Assembly (NCBI GenBank): GCA_001787205.1
Contig: MFWB01000011.1
Location: forward strand, 1 to 47,668
Direction of reading: 5' to 3'
Source: Candidatus Nomurabacteria bacterium RIFOXYB1_FULL_39_16
GTDB lineage: Bacteria; Patescibacteriota; Minisyncoccia; Phycocordibacterales; UBA9973
DNA length: 47,668 nt
Part shown: positions 35,743 through 44,576 of the stretch, one piece after another
Position numbering within the stretch: position 1 is the first letter of the stretch
Layout: each line of letters starts with the position of its first letter
Program-made: the position numbers and the translations under genes
The notes under the pieces: generated by a model
The model's database searches: none
What the model was told of the DNA's origin: nothing
What the model saw: the letters and a program-made list of their open reading frames with translations, nothing else

Positions 35743-35946
35743 TTAGGGCGCCAATGGCACCCTGTGGCTGAGTGGACAGAAGTCAAAGGTTTTGATCCTC
35801 GACTTCGTCAACCTGACCGTCTTGATGGTGTGCTTCCGCTCCCTTCGCTCAGGGGTCCCATCAGAACGAAATCCCCAGTGGTGAAGGAAACGATTCGCCG
35901 CCCTGACAAGTACCTGTTCGGGGGTTAGATCTCGAGAACTCTTCAC
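35743..35946 (-). CDS. Small basic hypothetical protein (67 aa)
   Basis: GTG start preceded by AGGAGGTG with 7-nt spacing; terminator follows. Confidence 0.55.
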   Translation of the reverse strand: MKSSRDLTPEQVLVRAANRFLHHWGFRSDGTPERRERKHTIKTVRLTKSRIKTFDFCPLSHRVPLAP

Positions 35947-35998
35947 TTTTAGACACCTCCTACTTTATCATCACACTGATTTCATAAAATAGCAAGTA

Positions 35999-38900
35999 TT
36001 ATTTCTCAATTTTTATTTTGAATACTAGCTCGTCTATTTTGACTTCCCCGCCTGCTCCCTCATCGTGAGGGCGGGCAGGTTCCCCATCAGTATTTTTGAA
36101 TTCTATTTTAGATACCAATACAGTCTTTTTGAGATCATTTTCAAATTTTTGAATTAATTTTTTACCAGCATCATCTGTTTCAATGAGAAGCGTGATGACA
36201 TCACTCGGAGTAAGCCCCATCTTTTTTCTCATATCTTGCAGGGCACGAGCAAGCTCTCTATAGTCCCCTTCTTCTTTTAACTCTGGAGTTATTTGTATAT
36301 CTAACTCCACCTCATTTTCAATATTTTTATTTTCTACTACTTCTTTTACGTTAATTTCATCTTTGATGAGTTCCGTGTATTCTTCTCCCAGGGCAAAATT
36401 CTTGATTTCTAATTTACTAAGTGGTTGCCTGACTTTTAGTCCGGCTTTTTGTCTCGCTTCAAGACCCAAAGTGACGATATTTCTGGTCTTTTCCATTTTT
36501 TCTATTATTTTTGACTTATCGTCATAAGAAAAAATCTTAAAAAGACTAACAGCGCTACCATTAAGAGCAAGCCATTCGGTCAAATGAACACTTTCCACTT
36601 CGTCAGTGTTACGCAACCTCAGCCAGATATCTTCCGCGGCAAAAGGTGCAAATGGGGCTAATATTTTAGCCAGGGTTTTCAATATATAATATAAGGATTG
36701 TTTCGCATTAATATCTCCTTCTTTGATTCTGTCCCGAGAACGACGTAAATACCAAGTAGAAAGGTCATCTATAAATAAATCTATTGGCCTAGTCGCCTCT
36801 GCCATATCATAATTCTCCATACCTTTCGTAATCTCATCTATCGTTTGAAGTAACCGTGATAAAATCCACTGATCCAACACGGCCTTACTCTCTTCCACAT
36901 TATTAAATTCACATTTTTTATCTCTATAAAGTTCATAAAAGGCGAGAACATTGAAAAGTCTACCAATTATTTTACTTGAAATATCTTGTACTGCTTTCTC
37001 TGAGAAATTTGCATCTTCGCCTTTCATTAAAGTAGAAGACATCAGATAAATGCGCAGCGCATCCGCGCCATATTTGTCTATGAAGCTCCACGGGTCGGGA
37101 TAATTATTCTTTGACTTGGACATCTTCTCTCCATCTCCAGCTCTTATGGTACCAGTCGTGACGACATTTTCAAATGGTGCTTGATTAAAAAGTATAGTGG
37201 ACACAACGTGCGTATAATAAAACCAAGTTCTAACTTGCCCTATATATTCAGCCACAAAGCCTGCCGGAAAATTATTCTTCTGCCAATCTTTGTTTTCAAA
37301 TGGATAGTGGTCCTGCGCGAAAGGCATAGAGCCGGACTCAAACCAACAGTCCAAAACTTCAGGGATACGTACTAAATCATTTCCACATCCACAAACAAGA
37401 TTAACTTCATCAATATACGGTCGATGTAAATCTAATTGCCCGTTAGCATTTCTCGGTAATGATAAAAAATCACATTGAAAAACTTCTGCATTTTGAATTG
37501 CAGGATATTTTATATTTAAATTATCAAATTCCTCTTTTTCACTCAATGATTCGTAACTAGACAACAATACACGAATTGGGTATTCATGAGAAATTATTAA
37601 AATATTCTTTCCTGAGTATTTTTTTTCTAAATCACTTAAAATACCAATCATTCTCTTTCTGATATCTTCACTATTTTCATCTGGTGATTTTTCTGCGCCG
37701 GCTTCTCTTAATTCTTCATTAATAATGATTTGGTCTTTTTGAATATCAAAAAATTCTGCTACAATTTCTGCTGTTTGTTTAGTTCTAGTAAAACTAGAAG
37801 AAATGATTATATCTGGTTTTTTTTCTAAACTTTCTGCTTTTGTTTTGACTTGCTTTATACCTTCTTCTGTTAAAGCGTCATTCGCTTCCCCAGCTTTCAA
37901 GCTTTCTGCATTTTTTGCATTTGCGATAGAAACACCATGTCGCATGACAAAATATTTATTTCCGGATTTTTTGGTTTTATTTTTCAAATCTTCTAAAGAA
38001 CTTACAAAGGTCTGCTCTTTGCATTTCTCGCATTTCCAAATCGGAAGCGGACTTGCCCAATAACGGTTCCTAGAGATATTCCAGTCCGGGGCATTTTCCA
38101 TTATGTTTTTAAATCTCCCTTCTTTTAAGTGAGCAGGAATCCAATTCATATTCTCCGCCCGCTTTATGACATTTTCTTTTACTTTTTTGATATTTATAAA
38201 CCACGAAGGCAGAGCGTAATAAATGATGGGAGTGTCGCAACGATAACAATGCGGATAAGAGTGGATTATTTTTTCCTTAGCAAAAAGAACATTGCTCTTT
38301 GCTAAATATTTTATTACTTCAACATCCGCTTTTTGATGTCCATCCTTGTCTTCGGATTTTGGTTTTACTTGCATACCCGCAAAGTCAGTGACTTCTGGCT
38401 TAAATCGTCCTGTCTCATCCACGTGGATAATCCAAGGAATGTCGTTCTGTTTAGCCAAATTCATGTCGTCCTCTCCGAAGGCCGGAGCCTCGTGCGCCAT
38501 ACCTGTACCCTTATCCAGAGTTACGAAATCCGCATGCCAAACTTTCCAAATATTTTTATTTTTTGCGGCTTCGGAATCTTTATAATATGGGAAAATTGGT
38601 TTATACTTTTTGCCAACTAAATCTCCACCACTGATTTCTCCTAAAACAGAATATTCTTTGTCTTTAAGAACATTTTGTAGTGTTTCTTTTGCAAGTATAA
38701 AAATTTCATCACCCACTTTTGCTTTAACGTAAGTGAAATTTTTATTTATAGCAATAGCCGTATTGCCTGGAAGTGTCCATGGAGTCGTAGTCCAAGCAAG
38801 AAGATAAGTTTTTGGCTCACCTGCCTGCGCAGGCAGGTCTTCTAGTTCAAACTTTACATATACAGAAATATCAGAAATATCTTTATAACTGTTATCCATC

Positions 38901-39487
38901 GCAATTTCAGAATTTGCTATTGGTGTCTCACATCTAGAACAATAAGCGAGTACTCGCACTCCTTCATAAATTAAATTCTTTTTATTTAATTCAGATAACG
39001 CCCACCAGACAGATTCAATGAAAGTGTTGTCCATAGTTTTATAACTCCCGCGGAAATCCACCCAACGCCCGATGCGTTCTATCCCCTTTTCCCAATCTTT
39101 ATCATATTGCAGGACTTTACTTCGCGCGTATTCAACGAATTTATCAATGCCGTATTCTTCAATTTCTTGATGCCCAGCAATCTTTAACTCTTTTTCAACG
39201 ATATTCTCAATCGGCAATCCGTGGCAATCCCAACCCCACTTACGAGGCACGTGATACCCCTGCATCGTCTGATACCTACCTATGACGTCTTTTGCTGTAC
39301 TCCCCAGTATGTGCCCATAATGTATCTGCCCCGTAGCAAAAGGTGGACCATCATAAAAAACATAGTGCCCCTTGGGCGCCTTCTTCTTTAGCGACTTTTC
39401 AAAAGTTTTACTCTCCCGCCAAAATTCTAAAATGCGCTCTTCACGAAGCGCCGCCTCGGATTTTTTATTTATATTTTTTTCTTCCAT
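35999..39487 (-). CDS. ileS: Isoleucyl-tRNA synthetase with inserted histidine-phosphatase-like domain
   Basis: DGPPFATGQIHYGHILGSTAKD (HIGH), AWTTTPWTLPGN, GTGMAHEAPAFGEDD, DGEKMSKSKNNYPDP (KMSKS); insertion at about aa 508-680. Confidence 0.97.
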   Translation of the reverse strand: MEEKNINKKSEAALREERILEFWRESKTFEKSLKKKAPKGHYVFYDGPPFATGQIHYGHILGSTAKDVIGRYQTMQGYHVPRKWGWDCHGLPIENIVEKELKIAGHQEIEEYGIDKFVEYARSKVLQYDKDWEKGIERIGRWVDFRGSYKTMDNTFIESVWWALSELNKKNLIYEGVRVLAYCSRCETPIANSEIAMDNSYKDISDISVYVKFELEDLPAQAGEPKTYLLAWTTTPWTLPGNTAIAINKNFTYVKAKVGDEIFILAKETLQNVLKDKEYSVLGEISGGDLVGKKYKPIFPYYKDSEAAKNKNIWKVWHADFVTLDKGTGMAHEAPAFGEDDMNLAKQNDIPWIIHVDETGRFKPEVTDFAGMQVKPKSEDKDGHQKADVEVIKYLAKSNVLFAKEKIIHSYPHCYRCDTPIIYYALPSWFINIKKVKENVIKRAENMNWIPAHLKEGRFKNIMENAPDWNISRNRYWASPLPIWKCEKCKEQTFVSSLEDLKNKTKKSGNKYFVMRHGVSIANAKNAESLKAGEANDALTEEGIKQVKTKAESLEKKPDIIISSSFTRTKQTAEIVAEFFDIQKDQIIINEELREAGAEKSPDENSEDIRKRMIGILSDLEKKYSGKNILIISHEYPIRVLLSSYESLSEKEEFDNLNIKYPAIQNAEVFQCDFLSLPRNANGQLDLHRPYIDEVNLVCGCGNDLVRIPEVLDCWFESGSMPFAQDHYPFENKDWQKNNFPAGFVAEYIGQVRTWFYYTHVVSTILFNQAPFENVVTTGTIRAGDGEKMSKSKNNYPDPWSFIDKYGADALRIYLMSSTLMKGEDANFSEKAVQDISSKIIGRLFNVLAFYELYRDKKCEFNNVEESKAVLDQWILSRLLQTIDEITKGMENYDMAEATRPIDLFIDDLSTWYLRRSRDRIKEGDINAKQSLYYILKTLAKILAPFAPFAAEDIWLRLRNTDEVESVHLTEWLALNGSAVSLFKIFSYDDKSKIIEKMEKTRNIVTLGLEARQKAGLKVRQPLSKLEIKNFALGEEYTELIKDEINVKEVVENKNIENEVELDIQITPELKEEGDYRELARALQDMRKKMGLTPSDVITLLIETDDAGKKLIQKFENDLKKTVLVSKIEFKNTDGEPARPHDEGAGGEVKIDELVFKIKIEK
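36046..36079. repeat. Palindromic element in the ileS 3' region
   Basis: Minus strand CCTGCCCGCCCTCACGATGAGGGAGCAGGCGGGG; encodes PARPHDEGAGG. Confidence 0.8.
38819..38838. repeat. 20-bp perfect palindrome inside ileS
   Basis: ACCTGCCTGCGCAGGCAGGT; encodes LPAQAG. Confidence 0.9.
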
Positions 39488-39503
39488 AAAATTATTTTTT
39501 AAT

Positions 39504-39673
39504 AAAAAAACTCGTCCACGTACAACAATTTTAATAATTGCTATACAAGGACGAGTTTCTCGCTCGTGGTACCACCTTGGTTGCTTCTCATTTCCTGCTA
39601 TAACGGGCTTACCCGTCGGGTTCTACTTTGTTTCTTCCCGAAGCTCCAGGGCGATACCCCTTTCAACGCTTAT
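39504..39673 (-). promoter_or_regulatory. T-box riboswitch (tRNA-Ile responsive) upstream of ileS
   Basis: Minus strand AAGGTGGTACCACGAG (39578-39563) T-box/antiterminator bulge, pairing partner CTCGTCCTT; ATC in loop of AGGG-GTATCG-CCCT; terminator hairpin with T7 at 39504-39558. Confidence 0.92.
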
Positions 39674-39770
39674 GAATGAATAATAACACAAAATAATACA
39701 AAAACACAATCTCATTTTTTATATTTCATAATACAAAACCTATTTACACCATGGTTGAAATGTGTAAAAA

Positions 39771-41336
39771 TCAGTTTCTCAACCCAAGTTTTTCAAGCCT
39801 AGCAGTTATTGCCCCTCTTTTTCTGCCGAAACTTTTCATTAAATCAGACACTCCAATGCCAGATATAAATAATCTTTTCAGCTCTTCATCTTGCTCTTTA
39901 CTCCATGGACGATAAGCATTTGTATGTTTTTCTCGAATTTCAGAAAATCCATCTTTCTTTTTTTCTTTTTTTATCTTTCCCCCACAAGCAACAACAAAAT
40001 TATCATGCATCTTTTTGAGCTCGTCTTTTGAAATATTTCCAAAAATTTTTCCGGCATCTTGTGATTTATTTTTAAAATCAATATCTTTCTTTAAAATCTC
40101 CGGATGCACCTTGAGCGCATGTTCGTTGATACCGAGAAGATAAAGCCCAGAGAGCCTACGTACGCGCGAAAGAGCCACATAACCCTGCCCAAACTCAAAA
40201 ACCTGTGACAAATCCATCACCGCTGCATCCATACTCATCCCTTGGCTCTTGTGTACAGTAATAGCCCAAGCAAGGCGAAGTGGAACTTGCGTTATCTGTG
40301 CGCGAATCTTGCCGTTTTCTTCAACACTCCAATCCATGGGTGCGATAGTAATGTTGTATCCTCTTCTAGTCTTGATAATCGGATATCCACTAAATTCTTC
40401 AAAGCCAACCACAACACCCAAGGTGCCGTTCACAAACCTTTCTTTTTGATTATTTTTTGTACACATCACTACCGCCCCCGTTTTTAATTCCAAAACTTCC
40501 GGGGACAAGCATCCCTTTTTGAGGGTTTCTACAATTTTATCATTCCCATCTGAAAGCATTTTAAAAGATTTTATTTCTTCCTCTATCTTTGCAAGCTCTC
40601 CATTATTTACCCTATCTACATCAAAATTATGCGAGAAAAGTTTCGTCACGTTTTCGGGCATATCTTCAAAATCTATTTGTCTTGAAGATATAAGCTCGTG
40701 ATGATTTTCTTTAAAATTATTTGTGCGAATACCAGAAAGCACCGAGAGAAAATCTGCATCATCTTGACGATGTTGCTCCGCTAAATAACATATGACCAAC
40801 CGTGCCCTCTCCCAAGCCCCGGAATCATAGGCGAAAATTCCTAAATTTTTCGTTTCCTTGGCGAATAAATTTTGTTTCGTTTTTGTTTCTTCTTTTTTTA
40901 CGATTGGTGGTAATTGAAAAAAGTCTCCCACCAAAACAGTTTGTATTCCGCCAAAAGTTTCATCATTTTGTTTTATTTCCCGACAAACCATATCTACCAT
41001 ATCAAGCATGTCGGGAGAAAGCATAGAAACTTCATCAATAATTAACACTTTCGTGCGACTTACTCGCCTTACGATATATTCACTGCTCGCTATTTTATCC
41101 AAATCATATTTGTCTAGTTTTGTTTTAATGCCTATACCGCTCCAAGAATGGATGGTCATCCCACCTATGTGCGTCGCGGCGATGCCCGTGGAGGCGGTAA
41201 TGGCCGGCTCTATGTCATGCATACGCAAATAATCCACAAAAGTATTTATGGTATGCGTTTTCCCGGCCCCGGGTTCTCCTGTAAGAAATACATTTGCGCC
41301 AGTTTTTAAAATATCTAAAGCTCGCTCTTGGGTCAC
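39771..41336 (-). CDS. PIF1-like DNA helicase / AAA ATPase
   Basis: NVFLTGEPGAGKTHTINTFVDYL, ITASTGIAATHIGGMTIHSWSGIG, VLIIDEVSML, AITVHKSQGMSMDAAV. Confidence 0.92.
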   Translation of the reverse strand: MTQERALDILKTGANVFLTGEPGAGKTHTINTFVDYLRMHDIEPAITASTGIAATHIGGMTIHSWSGIGIKTKLDKYDLDKIASSEYIVRRVSRTKVLIIDEVSMLSPDMLDMVDMVCREIKQNDETFGGIQTVLVGDFFQLPPIVKKEETKTKQNLFAKETKNLGIFAYDSGAWERARLVICYLAEQHRQDDADFLSVLSGIRTNNFKENHHELISSRQIDFEDMPENVTKLFSHNFDVDRVNNGELAKIEEEIKSFKMLSDGNDKIVETLKKGCLSPEVLELKTGAVVMCTKNNQKERFVNGTLGVVVGFEEFSGYPIIKTRRGYNITIAPMDWSVEENGKIRAQITQVPLRLAWAITVHKSQGMSMDAAVMDLSQVFEFGQGYVALSRVRRLSGLYLLGINEHALKVHPEILKKDIDFKNKSQDAGKIFGNISKDELKKMHDNFVVACGGKIKKEKKKDGFSEIREKHTNAYRPWSKEQDEELKRLFISGIGVSDLMKSFGRKRGAITARLEKLGLRN

Positions 41337-41347
41337 GTTTTATTTTA

Positions 41348-43063
41348 CTACATTTTTTTCGGAGCGGCGATACCCAAGAGGTGGAGACCTGTTTTCATCA
41401 CGAAAGAAAAGGCATAAGTGAGAGCCACTTTATAGGAAGAAGTTTTGTCTTCTTTGTTTACTATGACCATATTTCCATAAAAGCTGTTGTAGGCGCGAGC
41501 AACTTCAATCAAATAATTTGCAATATAATGCGGTTCGTATTCTCGGGCTGACTTCAGCACTATTTCAGGGAATTGATATAATAATTTTTCCACTTCAAAG
41601 GTTTCTTCCGGCGCTACTTCAAAATCCGGCAAGATATTTTCTTTTTGTGCTTTTTCCAAGACTGAATTTGCCCGAGCATAAGAATATTGCAGATACGGCC
41701 CCGAGTCCCCTTCAAAAGAAATTGATTTTTCAAAATCAAAGATGATGTCTCCGCCCGTGGATTGTTTTAGGATTGAATACTTTATCGCGGAGACTCCAAC
41801 GTCGGAGGCAACCTTTTCTCTTTCTTCATTCCCAAAATCGCGGTTCGTCATCCTCTCCAATATCGCGTCACGAACATCATTCAAGAGCGCTTCCCCGGTC
41901 ACCACGTTACCCTTCCTTGAACCCATCTTGCCGGAAGCGAGACGCATCATACCGTGAGAAATATGCAACATTCTATTTTCATAATCCGGATGGAGGAGAG
42001 ACAGGGCTTTCGCCACGACACGCATATAATCCATCTGTTCGTTGGCGGTTATGACGATAGACAAATCCATTTGAGGCATTGTTTTAAACTTTTCTTCTGT
42101 CAGGCCAAGTTCTTTTGCTTCATAAGTAGGTAAGCCTTGGGAAGTGATGAAAACTCTGGTATGAAGCTTCGGGTCGTATTTTTCGGCTTTAAACACAACG
42201 GCGCCGTCCGATTCTTCAAAAACATTTCCCATATTCGCGCGGACGATATCCACGCCGATAGACATCATTTGGCTTTCCAAGAAGTAGAGGTCAAATTTTG
42301 TACCAAGCGTTTTGTATAAATCTTCAAAGGCTTCCATTGTCACTTTGAAACCCCAAGCATATATTTCATTTATTTTCGGATCGCTTTTCGCATAAACTTT
42401 TTTATTAATCTCATCAATTTCCTTTTTTGCTTCTTCGTTGTTTTCATATTCCCCGGCGCCGAACACATACGCCATACCTATATTAGTCGCCTGAAAATTG
42501 TGTGAGCCAACTTTACTTTGTAATTTTTCATTATTAAACAAGCCGTATATGGCCTTCGCAATGTGAAGCCCCACGTCGCCCTGATAATTCGCCCGCGTTG
42601 TTTCTGCTCCAGAGAATTCCACTAGACGAGAAATGGATTCACCAATGGCATTATTCATCAAGTGCCCAATATGGAGAGGTTTGAAGGGGTTCGGCTGAGT
42701 ATATTCCACCATCATTTTCTTTCCTTTTAATAAATCATTTTTGCCGAAATTTTCCGCTTTGTTTAAAATTTCTTCAATGCTATTGGTAAAAAATTTCCTG
42801 GATAGGTAAAAATTTATAAAACCAACACCGGCAATCTCAACTTTTTCTATATTTTTATCCACATTCAATCTATTTATTTCAAACACTATCTCTTCTGCCA
42901 AAACTTTCGGATTTTTATTTAAAAGTTTAGAAATTGCTAAAGCAACGTTCGTAGAATAGTCTCCATTCTTTAAATCTTCCGGATGTTCCAGCGCAATATC
43001 ACTTACTTCTATGGCAAGATTCTTTAACGCGTCTTTAATTAAATTTTTAATTTTTTGTTCCAT
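41348..43063 (-). CDS. argS: Arginyl-tRNA synthetase
   Basis: MVEYTQPNPFKPLHIGHLMNNAIGESISRLVEFSGAE; C-terminal DALR anticodon-binding domain. Confidence 0.96.
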   Translation of the reverse strand: MEQKIKNLIKDALKNLAIEVSDIALEHPEDLKNGDYSTNVALAISKLLNKNPKVLAEEIVFEINRLNVDKNIEKVEIAGVGFINFYLSRKFFTNSIEEILNKAENFGKNDLLKGKKMMVEYTQPNPFKPLHIGHLMNNAIGESISRLVEFSGAETTRANYQGDVGLHIAKAIYGLFNNEKLQSKVGSHNFQATNIGMAYVFGAGEYENNEEAKKEIDEINKKVYAKSDPKINEIYAWGFKVTMEAFEDLYKTLGTKFDLYFLESQMMSIGVDIVRANMGNVFEESDGAVVFKAEKYDPKLHTRVFITSQGLPTYEAKELGLTEEKFKTMPQMDLSIVITANEQMDYMRVVAKALSLLHPDYENRMLHISHGMMRLASGKMGSRKGNVVTGEALLNDVRDAILERMTNRDFGNEEREKVASDVGVSAIKYSILKQSTGGDIIFDFEKSISFEGDSGPYLQYSYARANSVLEKAQKENILPDFEVAPEETFEVEKLLYQFPEIVLKSAREYEPHYIANYLIEVARAYNSFYGNMVIVNKEDKTSSYKVALTYAFSFVMKTGLHLLGIAAPKKM

Positions 43064-43065
43064 AA

Positions 43066-43491
43066 TTATTTTAGCCCAGTACTCCCCTCACGTCCATCTC
43101 CCCGAATAGTTTCAGAAAGCTCATCAGCTTCTAAAATATCACAATGCTCAAATCTCTGAATTACCATTTGTGCTATTTTATGACCTTTTTCTATTATAAC
43201 CTCTTTGTCAGAAGTATTTAATAGACTCATTATAAGTTCGCCTCTATATACAGAATCTATAACACCCCCCATAACCTTTAAACCTAGGTTAAAAGAAATA
43301 CTGGATTTGTCCCAAATAAGTCCAACATATCCCTCTGGAATTTCAACTGCAACACCAGTACCTATTTTCATTTGTTTGCCTGGTGGAAATATAACGTTTT
43401 CTGTAGCATAAAAATCCATACCCGCGTCACCAGGATGCCCGTGTGTTGGCAATTTTGCATTTTCCTTTAATTTTTTAACTTTAATTTGCAT
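43066..43491 (-). CDS. dut: dUTP diphosphatase
   Basis: HPGDAGMDFYAT, GVIDSVYRGELIMSLLN, RGDGREGSTG motifs. Confidence 0.95.
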   Translation of the reverse strand: MQIKVKKLKENAKLPTHGHPGDAGMDFYATENVIFPPGKQMKIGTGVAVEIPEGYVGLIWDKSSISFNLGLKVMGGVIDSVYRGELIMSLLNTSDKEVIIEKGHKIAQMVIQRFEHCDILEADELSETIRGDGREGSTGLK

Positions 43492-44184
43492 TTAAATTAT
43501 TTTTTTAACTTTTCCATAAACTATCTCGTGAATTTGCTCCCGAGATAAAATCTCCTTCTTGGGCGCGCAATCTATTTTTATAAAATTTGGAATTTCTTTT
43601 ACGAGCCACAAGGCGCTTTTTCTGGAGTTTATTAGATGATTAACATCCGCTTCGTGCACATCTTTTTTCTTTTTTAAATATTCCCTCTTCATTTTACTAC
43701 TGTCACGTTCTTTCAAAAGCTGTAAAACAATATTTATCGGCAGACTCAAATACAAGGTAATGTCGGGGCGAGGAATACCGAAAACTTCGTACTCCATCTC
43801 GTCCAACCATTTTATAAAATCATTTCTCTTTTTTGCGTTTTTTATTTTACCCCCTTGGTGAATCTGATTTGCTGAAACATATCGATTCGCTACGACAATG
43901 TATCCCTTTTTCAACCAATTTTGTATTTCTTTACTTGATTCAAAACGGTCTGCCGCATACAAAACAGAAGCAATCTTCGGATGCACGTTTAAGAAATTGT
44001 AATATTGTTCAGAAAGGCAGTGTCCAATAAAAGCTCCGAAGAAATTTTTATAGTATTCTGGAAAATCCACCACCTTTACAGTCTTTCCTTCTTTTTTTAA
44101 TCTTTTTACCAAGAGAGCAACCTGTGTCGCCTTTCCACTTCCATCCGTACCGTCTATTACTATGAGTTTACCTTTCTTAGTCAT
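43492..44184 (-). CDS. tmk: Thymidylate kinase-like nucleoside monophosphate kinase
   Basis: LIVIDGTDGSGKATQVALLVKRL; DRFESSKEIQNWLKKGYIVVANRYVSAN. Confidence 0.85.
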   Translation of the reverse strand: MTKKGKLIVIDGTDGSGKATQVALLVKRLKKEGKTVKVVDFPEYYKNFFGAFIGHCLSEQYYNFLNVHPKIASVLYAADRFESSKEIQNWLKKGYIVVANRYVSANQIHQGGKIKNAKKRNDFIKWLDEMEYEVFGIPRPDITLYLSLPINIVLQLLKERDSSKMKREYLKKKKDVHEADVNHLINSRKSALWLVKEIPNFIKIDCAPKKEILSREQIHEIVYGKVKKII

Positions 44185-44575
44185 TTAAAGATAATAACAC
44201 TTCTTTGAAATATCTGTCCATCGGTTCAAGATTCTTTACTTCTTCCAGAGAAAGCCATTTGTATTCAGAGTGTTCATCACTCAATTTCACTTCACCATCA
44301 GCAAAACCAGTATACGTCAGACGAACGATATGTTTATGTGGTCTTATTATATCTTGTGCTGTTATTAGTTTTGGTTCACCGATTATTTCAAGTCTTGTTT
44401 CTTCCATTACTTCTCTTTTTAAATTTTCAAATAAAATTGAACCAGGATTTATTCTTCCACCTGCAAATTCCCAATGAGATTCTACTTCTGAATATTTTTC
44501 TGGTGAACGACGAAGAGTCAAATACTTTCCATCTTTATTCTTTAGTAAAATTTTTACGCCGACTTGTAGTTCCAT
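44177..44575 (-). CDS. NUDIX hydrolase
   Basis: GGRINPGSILFENLKREVMEETRLEI Nudix box. Confidence 0.92.
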   Translation of the reverse strand: MELQVGVKILLKNKDGKYLTLRRSPEKYSEVESHWEFAGGRINPGSILFENLKREVMEETRLEIIGEPKLITAQDIIRPHKHIVRLTYTGFADGEVKLSDEHSEYKWLSLEEVKNLEPMDRYFKEVLLSLND

Positions 44576-44576
44576 A

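Noticed and set aside
35734-35928. 64-aa + strand ORF
   Set aside because: Opposite the 67-aa ORF, which has the better ribosome-binding site and terminator context.
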